From: an uncultured Eubacterium sp.
Lineage (GTDB): Bacteria > Bacillota > Clostridia > Lachnospirales > Lachnospiraceae
Length of the DNA: 62,905 bases
Direction: 5' to 3'
Assembly (NCBI GenBank): GCA_910589665.1
Contig: CAJUTR010000015.1
Location: 1-62,905, forward strand
Part shown: positions 27,317 through 36,366 of the stretch, piece by piece
How positions within the stretch are numbered: position 1 is the first letter of the stretch
Layout: each line of letters begins with the position of its first letter
Notes under the pieces: model-generated
Databases searched by the model: none
What the model was told of the DNA's origin: nothing
Seen by the model: only the letters and a program-made list of their open reading frames with translations
Made by a program: the position numbers and the translations under genes

Positions 27317-27826
27317 CTATCCTAAAATCTCTTCCACGGAGAGTCCGCGAAGCCTTGCAACTTCCTCCGGCGTCTTCAGTTCATTCAGACCGGCGATCGT
27401 AGCAAGTACAACGTTCTGCTTATTACGTGATCCAAGAGACTTTGTACGGATATTTTTGTATCCTGCAAGCTCCAGTACGGAACGAGCCGGGCCGCCGGCG
27501 ATGATTCCGGTACCTTCCGGAGACTTCTTCATCAATACCTGCGCGCTGCCGAATTTTCCGATATAATCATGTGGGATGCTTCCATTCTCATCCACTGGTA
27601 CTTCGATAAGTTTTTTCATCGCATCTTCTTTCCCTTTGCGGATCGCTTCCGGGATTTCCGTAGCTTTTCCTAAACCTGCACCAACATGTCCGTTGCCATC
27701 ACCGACTACCACTAACGCGGTAAAACGGAAATTACGGCCACCTTTCACAACCTTGGTTACACGTTTAATTGATACTACTTTATCTTCCAATTCAAACTGA
27801 CTAGCATCAATAATTTCACGTTTCAT
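27317..27826 (-). CDS. rpsE: 30S ribosomal protein S5
   Basis: This 169-aa decoding-fidelity protein has the double-stranded-RNA-binding-like N-terminal domain (VVSIKRVTKVVKGGRNFRF) and the GLGKATEIPEAIRKG loop. The loop around KGGRNF is where spectinomycin resistance maps in other species; nothing unusual is seen. Confidence 0.97.
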   Translation of the reverse strand: MKREIIDASQFELEDKVVSIKRVTKVVKGGRNFRFTALVVVGDGNGHVGAGLGKATEIPEAIRKGKEDAMKKLIEVPVDENGSIPHDYIGKFGSAQVLMKKSPEGTGIIAGGPARSVLELAGYKNIRTKSLGSRNKQNVVLATIAGLNELKTPEEVARLRGLSVEEILG

Positions 27827-27842
27827 GAGTTTTCCTCCTTGC

Positions 27843-28211
27843 TTAGAATTGAAGACCAGCTTCTCTTGCTGCCTCTGCCAATGCTTTTACTTTACCCTGA
27901 TAAATATAACCGCCGCGGTCGAATACGACTTCATTGATGCCATTATCCAATGCTTTTTTCGCAATGACTGTGCCAAGTTTTGCAGCAGCTTCCACATTAT
28001 TCGTCTTATCCAATCCTTCCTTCACATCTGCCTGAAGAGTAGATGCGGAAACGATCGTATTTCCAGCAACATCATCAATAACCTGCGCGTACATATGGTT
28101 GTTGCTGCGGAACACTGCCAGACGTGGTCTCTCAGGAGTTCCTGACAAACGGCTACGTAATCTTCTGTGTTTATTTTTGCGAACGTCGCTTCTATTTGCT
28201 TTACTAACCAT
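27843..28211 (-). CDS. rplR: 50S ribosomal protein L18
   Basis: This 122-aa 5S rRNA-binding protein has RLRSRLSGTPERPRLAVFRSN and the C-terminal FDRGGYIYQGKVKALAEAAREAGL. Spacing to its neighbours is 16-17 nt. Confidence 0.97.
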   Translation of the reverse strand: MVSKANRSDVRKNKHRRLRSRLSGTPERPRLAVFRSNNHMYAQVIDDVAGNTIVSASTLQADVKEGLDKTNNVEAAAKLGTVIAKKALDNGINEVVFDRGGYIYQGKVKALAEAAREAGLQF

Positions 28212-28228
28212 TCTTATTTACTCCTTTC

Positions 28229-28771
28229 TTATTTCTTACCAGTCTTACCAACTTTACGCCGGATCACTTCGTCAGAGTATTTGATTCCTTTGCCCTTATA
28301 CGGCTCCGGTTTTCTCTTCTCCCTGATCTCAGCGGCGTATTGGCCAACCTTCTCTTTATCTATTCCCTTAACGATAATCTTGTTCTGACCATCTACCGTA
28401 ACTTCCAATCCTTCCGGATCTTCCATCTCTACCGGATGTGAATAACCAAGAGATAATACCAGTTTCTTTCCCTGCTTCGCAGCTCTGTATCCAACGCCGT
28501 TTACCTCAAGCTCTTTTGTATATCCCTCGGTCACGCCAACGATCATGTTGTAAATAAGCGTTCTGGTCAGACCATGAAGTGATTTCATTTTTTTCAGGTC
28601 ATTCGGGCGGGTCACTTTAATCTCCTCGCCGTCTTTTTCAATATTCATTTCCGCAGGAAGCACTCTCTCGAGAGTCCCCTTCGGTCCTTTTACTGTCACC
28701 TTATTATTTTCTGCAATATCCACAGTTACACCTGCGGGTACCGCGATAGGCATTCTTCCAATTCGTGACAT
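28229..28771 (-). CDS. rplF: 50S ribosomal protein L6
   Basis: This 180-aa protein near the factor-binding site has N-terminal MSRIGRMPIAVPAGV and C-terminal RKPEPYKGKGIKYSDEVIRRK, both complete. A 143-nt structured gap, unusual for this operon, separates it from rpsH upstream. Confidence 0.97.
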   Translation of the reverse strand: MSRIGRMPIAVPAGVTVDIAENNKVTVKGPKGTLERVLPAEMNIEKDGEEIKVTRPNDLKKMKSLHGLTRTLIYNMIVGVTEGYTKELEVNGVGYRAAKQGKKLVLSLGYSHPVEMEDPEGLEVTVDGQNKIIVKGIDKEKVGQYAAEIREKRKPEPYKGKGIKYSDEVIRRKVGKTGKK

Positions 28772-28800
28772 TTTGCCGTACCTCCTATATTTTATGGGGT

Positions 28801-28914
28801 TGATTAGTTACCTGCTATCCCATTCGGCAGTAAAACTGCCTCATGTATCCGCTCGCTTTGCTCGCATAGAATTTACGCAGTAAATTCCATATGGCCTGAT
28901 GCAATCAGGACATT
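28801..28914 (-). repeat. Three-hairpin spacer between rpsH and rplF
   Basis: On the minus strand three consecutive dyads occur: GAATTTAC/GTAAATTC, CGAGC/GCTCG-type around GCGAGCAAAGCGAGC, and GGCAGT/ACTGCC. No T-run follows any of them. The spacer is non-coding and could stabilise or process the mRNA. Confidence 0.5.
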
Positions 28915-29316
28915 CTACCACACGAACGCCAGCACTTCGCCGCCGACATTCATTTTCCTTGCTTCCTTGTCCGTGAGCACACCCTTGTTCGTGGAAACAA
29001 TGGCGATGCCAAGTCCGCCGAGAACTTTCGGAAGTTCATTTGCGTTGGCATATACACGGAGACCTGGTTTAGAGATCCTCTTCAAACCAGAGATAATCTT
29101 TTCATTTTTGTCCTTGCCATATTTCAATGTGATGTGGATTGCCTTGAATCCATCAACATCAATCAACTCAAAGTTTTTGATGTACCCTTCCTTCAAAAGA
29201 ATTTCTGCGATCGCAGTTTTCATTTTTGAAGCAGGAACATCAACGGTATCATGTTTCGCAGTATTCGCATTACGGATTCTTGTAAGCATATCTGCAATAG
29301 GATCACTCATTGTCAT
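28915..29316 (-). CDS. rpsH: 30S ribosomal protein S8
   Basis: This 133-aa central-domain 16S rRNA-binding protein has MTMSDPIADMLTRIRNAN and the C-terminal STNKGVLTDKEARKMNVGGE. I use the ATG at 29316, 8 nt after AAGGAGG; the longest frame begins inside rpsN. Confidence 0.97.
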   Translation of the reverse strand: MTMSDPIADMLTRIRNANTAKHDTVDVPASKMKTAIAEILLKEGYIKNFELIDVDGFKAIHITLKYGKDKNEKIISGLKRISKPGLRVYANANELPKVLGGLGIAIVSTNKGVLTDKEARKMNVGGEVLAFVW

Positions 29317-29329
29317 TTGATTTTCCTCC

Positions 29330-29515
29330 TTACCAACTGGCTTTCTTAACACCCGGGATCTGACCTTTATATGCTAACTCACGGAAACAGATTCTGCAAA
29401 TTCCGTATTTTCTCAAGTAAGCATGAGGACGACCACAGATTTTACAACGGCTGTATTCTCTCGTGGAGAACTTTGCCGGACGCTGCTGCTTAATCTTCAA
29501 AGACTTTTTAGCCAT
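29330..29515 (-). CDS. rpsZ: 30S ribosomal protein S14, zinc type
   Basis: This 61-aa short S14 has two CxxC zinc pairs in CKICGRPHAYLRKYGICRIC, the form found in Gram-positives. It follows rplE by 15 nt. Confidence 0.97.
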   Translation of the reverse strand: MAKKSLKIKQQRPAKFSTREYSRCKICGRPHAYLRKYGICRICFRELAYKGQIPGVKKASW

Positions 29516-29530
29516 GAAAAACCCTCCTAA

Positions 29531-30070
29531 CTATTTCTTGAACGGCATACCAAACTGTGCCAACAATTCACGTGCTTCTTCGTCCGTATGGGCAGTTGTT
29601 ACAAAGATAATGTCCATTCCTCTTACTTTGTCTACCTTGTCATACTCGATCTCCGGGAAAATCAACTGCTCTTTAATTCCGAGCGCATAGTTGCCACGGC
29701 CGTCAAACGCGTTTGGATTCACGCCTCTGAAGTCACGGACACGTGGAAGTGCCAGATTGATCAGACGATCCACGAACTCATACATCTTCTCCCCGCGGAG
29801 CGTCACTTTGCAGCCGATCGGCTGGCCTTCACGAAGCTTGAAGTTTGCGACAGATTTTTTCGCTCTGGTAACGACAGCCTTCTGTCCTGTAATAATCTCA
29901 AGGTCGCTGATCGCGGTATCCAGCACCTTTGAATTTTCCTTTGCTTCACCAACGCCCATGTTGATCACAACTTTTTCGAGCTTTGGTACTTGCATTACAT
30001 TTCCATATTCAAATTTTTTCTGCATACTAGAAACGATCTCGTTCAAGTATGTTTCTTTTAATCTACTCAC
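29531..30070 (-). CDS. rplE: 50S ribosomal protein L5
   Basis: This 179-aa 5S rRNA-binding protein has VMQVPKLEKVVINMGVGEA and RVRDFRGVNPNAFDGRGNYA. It is complete and canonical. Confidence 0.97.
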   Translation of the reverse strand: MSRLKETYLNEIVSSMQKKFEYGNVMQVPKLEKVVINMGVGEAKENSKVLDTAISDLEIITGQKAVVTRAKKSVANFKLREGQPIGCKVTLRGEKMYEFVDRLINLALPRVRDFRGVNPNAFDGRGNYALGIKEQLIFPEIEYDKVDKVRGMDIIFVTTAHTDEEARELLAQFGMPFKK

Positions 30071-30091
30071 CTAAAGTACCTCCTCTCTCCA

Positions 30092-30400
30092 TTAATCAAT
30101 CACTGCACCGGTAGCTTTTGCATAACGGACTTTTGCTTTTCCGTCCTCGGTCTTAAATCCAATCCTCGTAACCTTCCCATCCACTACATACATTACGTTG
30201 GAAATATCAAATGCTGCTTCCTCTTCGACAATCCCGCCTTTGGTATTTGACTGGTTCGGCTTCACATGCTTTTTCACCTTATTTACGCCTTCTACCCTGA
30301 CTTTTCCGTCCTTTACTTCCAGGACTTTTCCTTCTTTACCTTTATCTACACCGGCAATAACCCGAACGGTATCACCTTTCTTTATTTTTGATGTTGCCAC
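30092..30400 (-). CDS. rplX: 50S ribosomal protein L24
   Basis: This 102-aa assembly-initiator protein has a KOW motif (KGDTVRVIAGVDKGKEGKVL). It is complete and canonical. Confidence 0.97.
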   Translation of the reverse strand: MATSKIKKGDTVRVIAGVDKGKEGKVLEVKDGKVRVEGVNKVKKHVKPNQSNTKGGIVEEEAAFDISNVMYVVDGKVTRIGFKTEDGKAKVRYAKATGAVID

Positions 30401-30415
30401 TTCAGGAACACCTCC

Positions 30416-30784
30416 TTATAATACTTCTGGAGCCAGAGAAACAATCTTCATAAATTGTTTGTCTCTCAGCTCTCTAGCTACAGGTCCAAAAATACGGGTT
30501 CCCCTCGGGGTCTTGTCATCTTTAATGATAACCGCCGCATTTTCATCAAAACGAATATAGGAACCGTCCGGACGACGGATCTCTTTTACTGTACGAACAA
30601 CAACAGCTTTTACTACATCTCCTTTTTTAACAACTCCGCCTGGTGTTGCATCTTTGACCGTAGCAACGATAATATCGCCGACTGCTGCATATCTCCTGAC
30701 AGAACCTCCGAGAACACGGATGCAGAGTAATTCTTTGGCACCTGTGTTATCAGCAACTTTCAGTCTCGTTTCCTGCTGTACCAT
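30416..30784 (-). CDS. rplN: 50S ribosomal protein L14
   Basis: This 122-aa protein begins MVQQETRLKVADNTGAKELL. The ATG at 30784 lies behind GGAGG; the longest frame extends 23 codons into rpsQ and is rejected. The C-terminal RIFGPVARELRDKQFMKIVS is typical. Confidence 0.97.
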   Translation of the reverse strand: MVQQETRLKVADNTGAKELLCIRVLGGSVRRYAAVGDIIVATVKDATPGGVVKKGDVVKAVVVRTVKEIRRPDGSYIRFDENAAVIIKDDKTPRGTRIFGPVARELRDKQFMKIVSLAPEVL

Positions 30785-30816
30785 AATAACCTCCATTCTC
30801 GCCTTCGCAAAAGCGA

Positions 30817-31071
30817 TCACTTTGCTTTTTCGATGATCTCCACAAGACGCCATCTCTTATCTTTCGACAACGGTCTTGTTTCCATTACCTTTACTCTGTC
30901 ACCAATGTTGCATTCATTCTGCTCGTCATGAGCTTTCAATTTATAAGTTCTTTTCACAATCTTACCATAAAGCGGATGTTTCACGTTGTCCACAACTGCC
31001 ACAACGATCGTCTTATCCATCTTGTTACTTACAACCTTACCTGTACGAGTCTTTCTAAGATTTCTTTCCAC
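30817..31071 (-). CDS. rpsQ: 30S ribosomal protein S17
   Basis: This 84-aa OB-fold protein has RKTRTGKVVSNKMDKTIVVAV and NIGDRVKVMETRPLSKDKRW. It is complete. Confidence 0.97.
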   Translation of the reverse strand: MERNLRKTRTGKVVSNKMDKTIVVAVVDNVKHPLYGKIVKRTYKLKAHDEQNECNIGDRVKVMETRPLSKDKRWRLVEIIEKAK

Positions 31072-31097
31072 AACAAAATCCTCCTTTCTTCGCCGAT

Positions 31098-31307
31098 CTA
31101 GTTAGCGGCCTTACGTTCCATAGACATCGCCGTCTGAATACGGGCTATGTTCCGTCTAACTTCTTTGATTCTGCTTGTATTGTCAAGTTGGTTTGTTGCG
31201 TTCTGGAATCTCAAATTGAACAATTCCTTCTTAGCAGCTACTAACTCGTCATTTAATTCCGCAAGTGATTTGCCTTTCAAACCATCTAAAAATTCTCTAC
31301 TCTTCAC
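31098..31307 (-). CDS. rpmC: 50S ribosomal protein L29
   Basis: This 69-aa two-helix protein sits at the exit tunnel. The likely start is GTG at 31307 (reading MKSREFLDGL), 8 nt after GGAGG. It shows NLRFQNATNQLDNTSRIKEVRRNIARI in its second half (core near 35-60). It overlaps the end of rplP by 11 nt. Confidence 0.95.
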   Translation of the reverse strand: MKSREFLDGLKGKSLAELNDELVAAKKELFNLRFQNATNQLDNTSRIKEVRRNIARIQTAMSMERKAAN

Positions 31308-31734
31308 TGCCCGCACCTCCTTCTAAGTCTGCGCGTGAAACGATCTTGCATTTTACCGGCAGCTTATGTGTGGCAAGGCGAAGCGCCTCTCTCGCTACCT
31401 CTTCCGATACGCCGGCGATCTCGAACATAACGCGCCCCGGCTTTACTACTGCAACCCAATATTCCAACGCACCTTTACCTTTACCCATTCGAGTTTCAGC
31501 TGGTGTCTTCGTAACCGGTTTGTCAGGGAAAATTTTAATCCAGACTTTACCGCCACGCTTAATATAACGGGTCATGGCAACACGGGCTGCCTCTATCTGA
31601 TTGGACTTGATCCAGGCCGGCTCTGTCGCAACGATACCAAACTCACCGTATGTGATCTTGTTTCCGCGTGTAGCCTTGCCTCTCATAGAACCACGAAACT
31701 GTTTACGACGTTTTACTCTCTTAGGCATTAACAT
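31297..31734 (-). CDS. rplP: 50S ribosomal protein L16
   Basis: This 145-aa protein near the peptidyl-transferase centre has PKRVKRRKQFRGSMRGKATRG. The start ATG at 31734 overlaps the rpsC stop as TAATG and has GGGAG 9 nt upstream, so I keep MLMPKR rather than the second ATG. Confidence 0.97.
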   Translation of the reverse strand: MLMPKRVKRRKQFRGSMRGKATRGNKITYGEFGIVATEPAWIKSNQIEAARVAMTRYIKRGGKVWIKIFPDKPVTKTPAETRMGKGKGALEYWVAVVKPGRVMFEIAGVSEEVAREALRLATHKLPVKCKIVSRADLEGGAGSEE

Positions 31735-32432
31735 TATTTATCGCTCCCTTCCTTAGCACTAGCTTTCGCTGGTGAATTGTCTTTAGACGATTTTTCACCT
31801 TTGGTTGGAAGTACTTCTCCATGATAGATCCATGTCTTCACACCGATCTTACCATACGTGGTATTTGCTTCTGCAAATCCGTAGTCAATGTCCGCACGCA
31901 GCGTCTGAAGCGGGATATTTCCCTCGCTGTAGAACTCCGTACGAGCCATATCCGCACCGCCGAGACGACCGGAACATGCTGTTTTGATACCCTGCGCACC
32001 AGCTTTCATCGCTCTGCCCATGCAGGATTTCATGGCGCGGCGGAAGGAAATACGGTTCTCTAACTGCTGTGCGATATTTTCAGCCACAAGCTGCGCATCG
32101 CTGTCCGGTTTTTTCACTTCCTTAATATCTACAAAAATCTTCTTCTCCGAAAACTTGACGAGTTCGCCTTTCAGCTTCTCAATCTCTGCGCCGCCTTTTC
32201 CGATCACAACACCAGGCTTCGCCGTATATACGATTACTTTAATACGTTCGCTCGTTCTCTCGATCTCGATTTTGGAAACACCTGCGTGATACAGTTTTTT
32301 CTTCAAGAACTCACGAATTTTATAATCTTCTACAAGATTATCAGCAAAATCTTCCGGTTCCGCAAACCACCTGGACTCCCAGTCTTTGATAATGCCGACT
32401 CTTAAACCATGAGGATTAACTTTTTGTCCCAT
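31734..32432 (-). CDS. rpsC: 30S ribosomal protein S3
   Basis: This 232-aa mRNA-entry protein has a KH domain (AKPGVVIGKGGAEIEKLKGEL) and a C-terminal WIYHGEVLPTKG. The last 20 residues are a charged, Ser/Lys-rich tail. Confidence 0.97.
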   Translation of the reverse strand: MGQKVNPHGLRVGIIKDWESRWFAEPEDFADNLVEDYKIREFLKKKLYHAGVSKIEIERTSERIKVIVYTAKPGVVIGKGGAEIEKLKGELVKFSEKKIFVDIKEVKKPDSDAQLVAENIAQQLENRISFRRAMKSCMGRAMKAGAQGIKTACSGRLGGADMARTEFYSEGNIPLQTLRADIDYGFAEANTTYGKIGVKTWIYHGEVLPTKGEKSSKDNSPAKASAKEGSDK

Positions 32433-32447
32433 TGTTTTCTCCTTTCA

Positions 32448-32834
32448 CTATCTCTCATTCAAGATCACTGTAATATGGCTCATTCTCTTCTCAATGCGGT
32501 AAGCCGTACCACGCGCTCTTGGGCGAATTCTCTTCATCGTCGTTGCCTTATTTGCAAAGCACTCTTCGACATAGAGAGTTTCCGGATCCATTCCATTATT
32601 ATTTTCAGCATTTGCAATTGCAGATTTTAACAGTTTCTCAACTACAGATGACGCATACCTTGGATTGTAGGCCAATATACCGAGCGCGGTCTGAACATCC
32701 TTGCCGCGAATGGCATCCAGTACGAATGCCGCTTTCTGCGCGGATATTCTGGCGTATGACAGCTTGGCAGATGGTCTGGTATCTTTATTTTGGTTTCTTT
32801 CTTTCTTAATCTGTGATCTATGTCCTTTAGCCAC
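32448..32834 (-). CDS. rplV: 50S ribosomal protein L22
   Basis: This 128-aa exit-tunnel protein has AKLSYARISAQKAAFVLDAIRG and the beta-hairpin tip KRIRPRARGTAYRIEKRMSH. It is complete. Confidence 0.97.
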   Translation of the reverse strand: MAKGHRSQIKKERNQNKDTRPSAKLSYARISAQKAAFVLDAIRGKDVQTALGILAYNPRYASSVVEKLLKSAIANAENNNGMDPETLYVEECFANKATTMKRIRPRARGTAYRIEKRMSHITVILNER

Positions 32835-32893
32835 GGATGAAACCTCCTTTCAAAATTACATTAATTTTGGTGTGAGCCGCTTTTTCATTCACT

Positions 32894-33169
32894 CTAGCGG
32901 CCTTTCTTTTCATCTTTACCATGTCCACGGTAAGTTCTTGTCGAAACAAACTCTCCGAGCTTGTGTCCTACCATATCCTCGGTAATATATACAGGCACAT
33001 GTTTTCTTCCGTCATGAACCGCAATGGTATGGCCTACCATGCTCGGGAAGATCGTCGAACGACGTGACCATGTTTTGATTACTTGTTTATCTCCACTTTC
33101 GTTCATGGCATCAATTTTCTTCAGCAGATGCGCATCAGCGAATGGGCCTTTTTTTAATGAACGAGCCAT
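32894..33169 (-). CDS. rpsS: 30S ribosomal protein S19
   Basis: This 91-aa head protein has MARSLKKGPFADAHLLKKI and STIFPSMVGHTIAVHDGRKHVPV. It is complete. Confidence 0.97.
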   Translation of the reverse strand: MARSLKKGPFADAHLLKKIDAMNESGDKQVIKTWSRRSTIFPSMVGHTIAVHDGRKHVPVYITEDMVGHKLGEFVSTRTYRGHGKDEKKGR

Positions 33170-33198
33170 TCATTTACCTCCTTTTATTTGGGAAAAGC

Positions 33199-34044
33199 CT
33201 ACTTCGCAAGTGCTTTTCCGTCTCTCCTACGAACGATCATCTTATTTGACTGTTTGTTTTTCTTTCTCGTCTTCAGACCAAGAGCAGGCTTGCCCCACGG
33301 TGTACACGGACCTGGACGTCCGATTCCGGTCTTACCTTCACCACCGCCGTGCGGATGGTCATTCGGGTTCATAACCGAACCGCGGACCGTAGGACGGATA
33401 CCCATATGACGTTTACGTCCCGCCTTGCCGATATTGATCAGGTTATGCTCTGCATTTCCGACCTGTCCAATCGTAGCGCGGCACACGATCGGTACCATTC
33501 TCATCTCACCGGAAGGCATACGGAGTGTCGCGTATTTTCCTTCTTTTGCCATAAGCTGTGCGCTGTTTCCAGCTGAACGGACAAACTGTCCGCCATGTCC
33601 CGGATGAAGCTCTACATTGTGTACGAGCGTACCAACCGGAATATCTTTCAGTTCCATGCAGTTTCCAACTCTGGCTTCTGCCGTCTCGCCATTCATAACC
33701 TGCTGTCCGACTTTTAAGCCGGCCGGTGCAAGAATATAAGCTTTTTCGCCGTCCGCATAGCAGATGAGCGCGATGTTTGCCGTTCTGTTCGGATCGTACT
33801 CAATGCTCTTCACAACTGCCGGAATCCCATCTTTATTTCTCTTAAAATCAATGATCCTATATTTTCTTCTGGAACCGCCTCCGCGGTGTCTTACTGTAAT
33901 CTTACCCTGCGCGTTACGCCCTGCGTTTTTCTTCAGGGACACGGTAAGGGATTTCTCAGGAGTAGACTTTGTAATTTCCGCAAAGTCCGAACCTGTCATC
34001 TGTCTCCTGGAAGGTGTATATGGGTTAAATGTTTTAATTCCCAT
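33199..34044 (-). CDS. rplB: 50S ribosomal protein L2
   Basis: This 281-aa protein is needed for subunit joining and peptidyl transfer. It has GIKTFNPYTPSRRQMTGSDF, the essential His region PTVRGSVMNPNDHPHGGGEG and the basic tail. It is complete. Confidence 0.97.
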   Translation of the reverse strand: MGIKTFNPYTPSRRQMTGSDFAEITKSTPEKSLTVSLKKNAGRNAQGKITVRHRGGGSRRKYRIIDFKRNKDGIPAVVKSIEYDPNRTANIALICYADGEKAYILAPAGLKVGQQVMNGETAEARVGNCMELKDIPVGTLVHNVELHPGHGGQFVRSAGNSAQLMAKEGKYATLRMPSGEMRMVPIVCRATIGQVGNAEHNLINIGKAGRKRHMGIRPTVRGSVMNPNDHPHGGGEGKTGIGRPGPCTPWGKPALGLKTRKKNKQSNKMIVRRRDGKALAK

Positions 34045-34059
34045 GAGTTACACTCCTTT

Positions 34060-34359
34060 CTATAATCCTTCAAATATTTCAATATCTGCACTGTCCTCTG
34101 TCAACTGGACGATGGCTTTTTTCCTCTTCGCCGTCTTTCCTTTTGTCATACCACGTCTGCGTGTTTTACCCTCGCAGTTCATCGTGTTCACCCTGGCAAC
34201 CTTTGTCCCCGCGAACATTTTTTCTACCGCGTCCTTAATCTGAGACTTTGTTGCGTCCGTGTGTACATAAAATGTGTATTTTTTGTATTCCATTCCCGCC
34301 ATCGACTTCTCGGTGATAACCGGTTCGGAAATAATGTCATAATATTTCAAATCTGCCAT
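34060..34359 (-). CDS. rplW: 50S ribosomal protein L23
   Basis: This 99-aa exit-tunnel protein is the docking site for trigger factor and SRP. It has YTFYVHTDATKSQIKDAVEKMF. Its start overlaps the rplD stop by one base. Confidence 0.97.
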   Translation of the reverse strand: MADLKYYDIISEPVITEKSMAGMEYKKYTFYVHTDATKSQIKDAVEKMFAGTKVARVNTMNCEGKTRRRGMTKGKTAKRKKAIVQLTEDSADIEIFEGL

Positions 34360-34979
34360 TATGCGTACACCTCCTCGATTGCTGCAATGGCACTCTTCGT
34401 CATGATCACATTGTCATACTTGAGAATGTCATATACATTGATGGAGTTTGCGAATACTCCCCTGGCCGTCGGAATGTTGCGGACGGAAAGTGTCACATTT
34501 CTGCCCTCGGTATCTACGACAACCAGTGCTTTTTTCATATCAAGGCCGTCAAGAAGCGTCTGGATCGTCTTTGTCTTCGGAGCATCCATCTCCATACCCT
34601 CTACGACGATCAGTTTATTCTCACTTACCTTCGAAGACAACGCCGCCTTCAGCGCTGCCACTTTTTCTTTCTTATTCATTTTGAACGAATAATCTCTCGG
34701 CACCGGAGCGAATACCATTCCGCCGCCTTTCCACTGCGGAGCGCGGATCGAACCCTGTCTTGCATGGCCGGTTCCTTTCTGCCTCCACGGTTTTCTTCCA
34801 CCGCCTCGAACTTCGGAACGGGTTTTCGCTTTCTGTGTTCCCTGACGTTTATTAGCGAGTTGCAACACAACTGCCATATGAACCAAATGCTCATTCACTG
34901 GTGCAGCAAAGATCGAATCGTTCAATTCCATCGTTCCTGTTTCTTTGCCTTCCATATTATAAACAGATACGCTTGCCAT
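34359..34979 (-). CDS. rplD: 50S ribosomal protein L4
   Basis: This 206-aa protein lines the exit tunnel with the extended loop GGRKPWRQKGTGHARQGSIR and autoregulates the S10 operon in E. coli. The start is the ATG at 34979, 9 nt after GGAGG; an ATG directly against the ribosome site is rejected. Confidence 0.97.
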   Translation of the reverse strand: MASVSVYNMEGKETGTMELNDSIFAAPVNEHLVHMAVVLQLANKRQGTQKAKTRSEVRGGGRKPWRQKGTGHARQGSIRAPQWKGGGMVFAPVPRDYSFKMNKKEKVAALKAALSSKVSENKLIVVEGMEMDAPKTKTIQTLLDGLDMKKALVVVDTEGRNVTLSVRNIPTARGVFANSINVYDILKYDNVIMTKSAIAAIEEVYA

Positions 34980-35003
34980 CTGTGTCATCCTCCTTTCCGA
35001 AAG

Positions 35004-35633
35004 TTATGCCTTTACGGATTCTTTAATGATTACGGTTGATTTCTTCGGCCCTGGTACAGCGCCTTTTACGAGAAGCAGATTGTCCTCTGCATCTACTCTT
35101 ACAATCTCCAGGTTCTGGACCGTAACTTTTACTGCGCCCATCTGGCCAGGCATTTTCTTGCCCTTAAATACTTTGCTGGGATCCGATGCCGAACCATTGG
35201 AACCCGCATGTCTATGGAATTTGGAGCCGTGACCCATCGGTCCGCGGGACTGTCCGTGGCGCTTGATGGCACCCTGGAATCCTTTACCCTTGCTCGTGGC
35301 CGTTACGTCGATCTTGTCACCGGCTTCAAAGATATCTACTTTGATTTCCTGTCCTAATTCATACTCCTCTGCATTGTCAAACTTAAACTCTGTGAGGAAT
35401 CTCTTATTCTCCACTCCTGCTTTTGCAAAGTGTCCCTGTTTCGGTTTGTTCACCAACTTCTCACGAATGTCGCCAAAACCAACCTGCACTGCGCTGTATC
35501 CGTCCGTCTCCTCATTTTTGATCTGAGTTACGAAAACCGGGCCAGCCTCGAGCACAGTAACCGGTGTCAAAACACCGTCTTCGTTGAAAATCTGTGTCAT
35601 TCCAACTTTTTTCGCTACGATAGCTTTTTTCAT
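35004..35633 (-). CDS. rplC: 50S ribosomal protein L3
   Basis: This 209-aa assembly-initiator protein has AIVAKKVGMTQIFNEDG and the loop SHGSKFHR-type segment MGHGSKFHRHAGSNGSASDP. It is complete. A 418-nt structured gap separates it from rpsJ upstream. Confidence 0.97.
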   Translation of the reverse strand: MKKAIVAKKVGMTQIFNEDGVLTPVTVLEAGPVFVTQIKNEETDGYSAVQVGFGDIREKLVNKPKQGHFAKAGVENKRFLTEFKFDNAEEYELGQEIKVDIFEAGDKIDVTATSKGKGFQGAIKRHGQSRGPMGHGSKFHRHAGSNGSASDPSKVFKGKKMPGQMGAVKVTVQNLEIVRVDAEDNLLLVKGAVPGPKKSTVIIKESVKA

Positions 35634-36051
35634 CTTCTTTACCTCCTAAATTTCTACAGCGGATTGTTTTCATAATTGTCTCCATGCGCACGTCTTTTGC
35701 GCATTACACAAGTTTGGGCGTGCACGCACAAACAATTTGTGAAGAACGCTGTTTTTGCGTTCTTCCTGTGTGGATAGGCGGCTCTGCCGCCGTAGAACTT
35801 CTTAGCTTTCGTTTTTTGAAAGCTTAGCAGTTCTATTCACACTTGTCCGTTCCTTCTTATTATATAGGAAGGCAACCTGGAGCAAAAAGCGGAAAGCAAT
35901 CATCCTAGATGGCAACGCCTCGTTCTGAACCGGAAAACGGCTTACCTGTTAGGACCGGGGGACTGTCTTACCACCCCGTATGTTTTGGGTTATTTTCCAA
36001 TAAATCGAACTTGCTCGATTCTACTTGTAATAGCCTGCGTTGGCAGGACTA
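35634..36051 (-). promoter_or_regulatory. Hairpin-rich leader between rpsJ and rplC
   Basis: There is no gene in 418 nt. On the minus strand, consecutive dyads are AATAG-CCTGC/GCAGG-TATT (36029-36053), AATCGA/TCGATT (36003-36020), AGAACT-AGCTTTC/GAAAGCT-AGTTCT (35794-35834), GGCGGC/GCCGCC (35777-35791), GAAGAACGC/GCGTTCTTC (35741-35765) and ATGCGCA/TGCGCAT (35684-35704). A TATAAT box lies upstream of the last four (about 35859-35865), but its -35 is weak. Secondary promoter plus leader is my best reading. Confidence 0.5.
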
Positions 36052-36366
36052 TTATTTCATTTTTATATCAATTGCAACCCCAGCAGGCATTTCCAAACGG
36101 GATAACGCATCTACTGTCTTCTGTGATGGCTTTAGCACATCGATCAATCTTTTATGTGTTCTCTGCTCAAACTGCTCTCTGGAGTCTTTGTACTTGTGTA
36201 CCGCACGAAGGATCGTGATGATCTCTTTCTTCGTCGGAAGTGGCACAGGCCCACTCACCTTTGCTCCTGTTTTCTTCACAGTTTCGATCAGCTTTGCAGC
36301 TGCAAAATCGATCAGTTGATGATCGTATGCTTTTAAAATGATCCTCATTGTCTGTTGACTTGCCAT
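36052..36366 (-). CDS. rpsJ: 30S ribosomal protein S10
   Basis: This 104-aa protein begins MASQQTMRIILKAYDHQLID. The ATG at 36366 has AGGAGG upstream (11 nt); the longest frame extends 22 codons and is not supported. It is the first gene of the S10 operon, with a leader of about 350 nt from the promoter at 36724-36752. Confidence 0.97.
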   Translation of the reverse strand: MASQQTMRIILKAYDHQLIDFAAAKLIETVKKTGAKVSGPVPLPTKKEIITILRAVHKYKDSREQFEQRTHKRLIDVLKPSQKTVDALSRLEMPAGVAIDIKMK

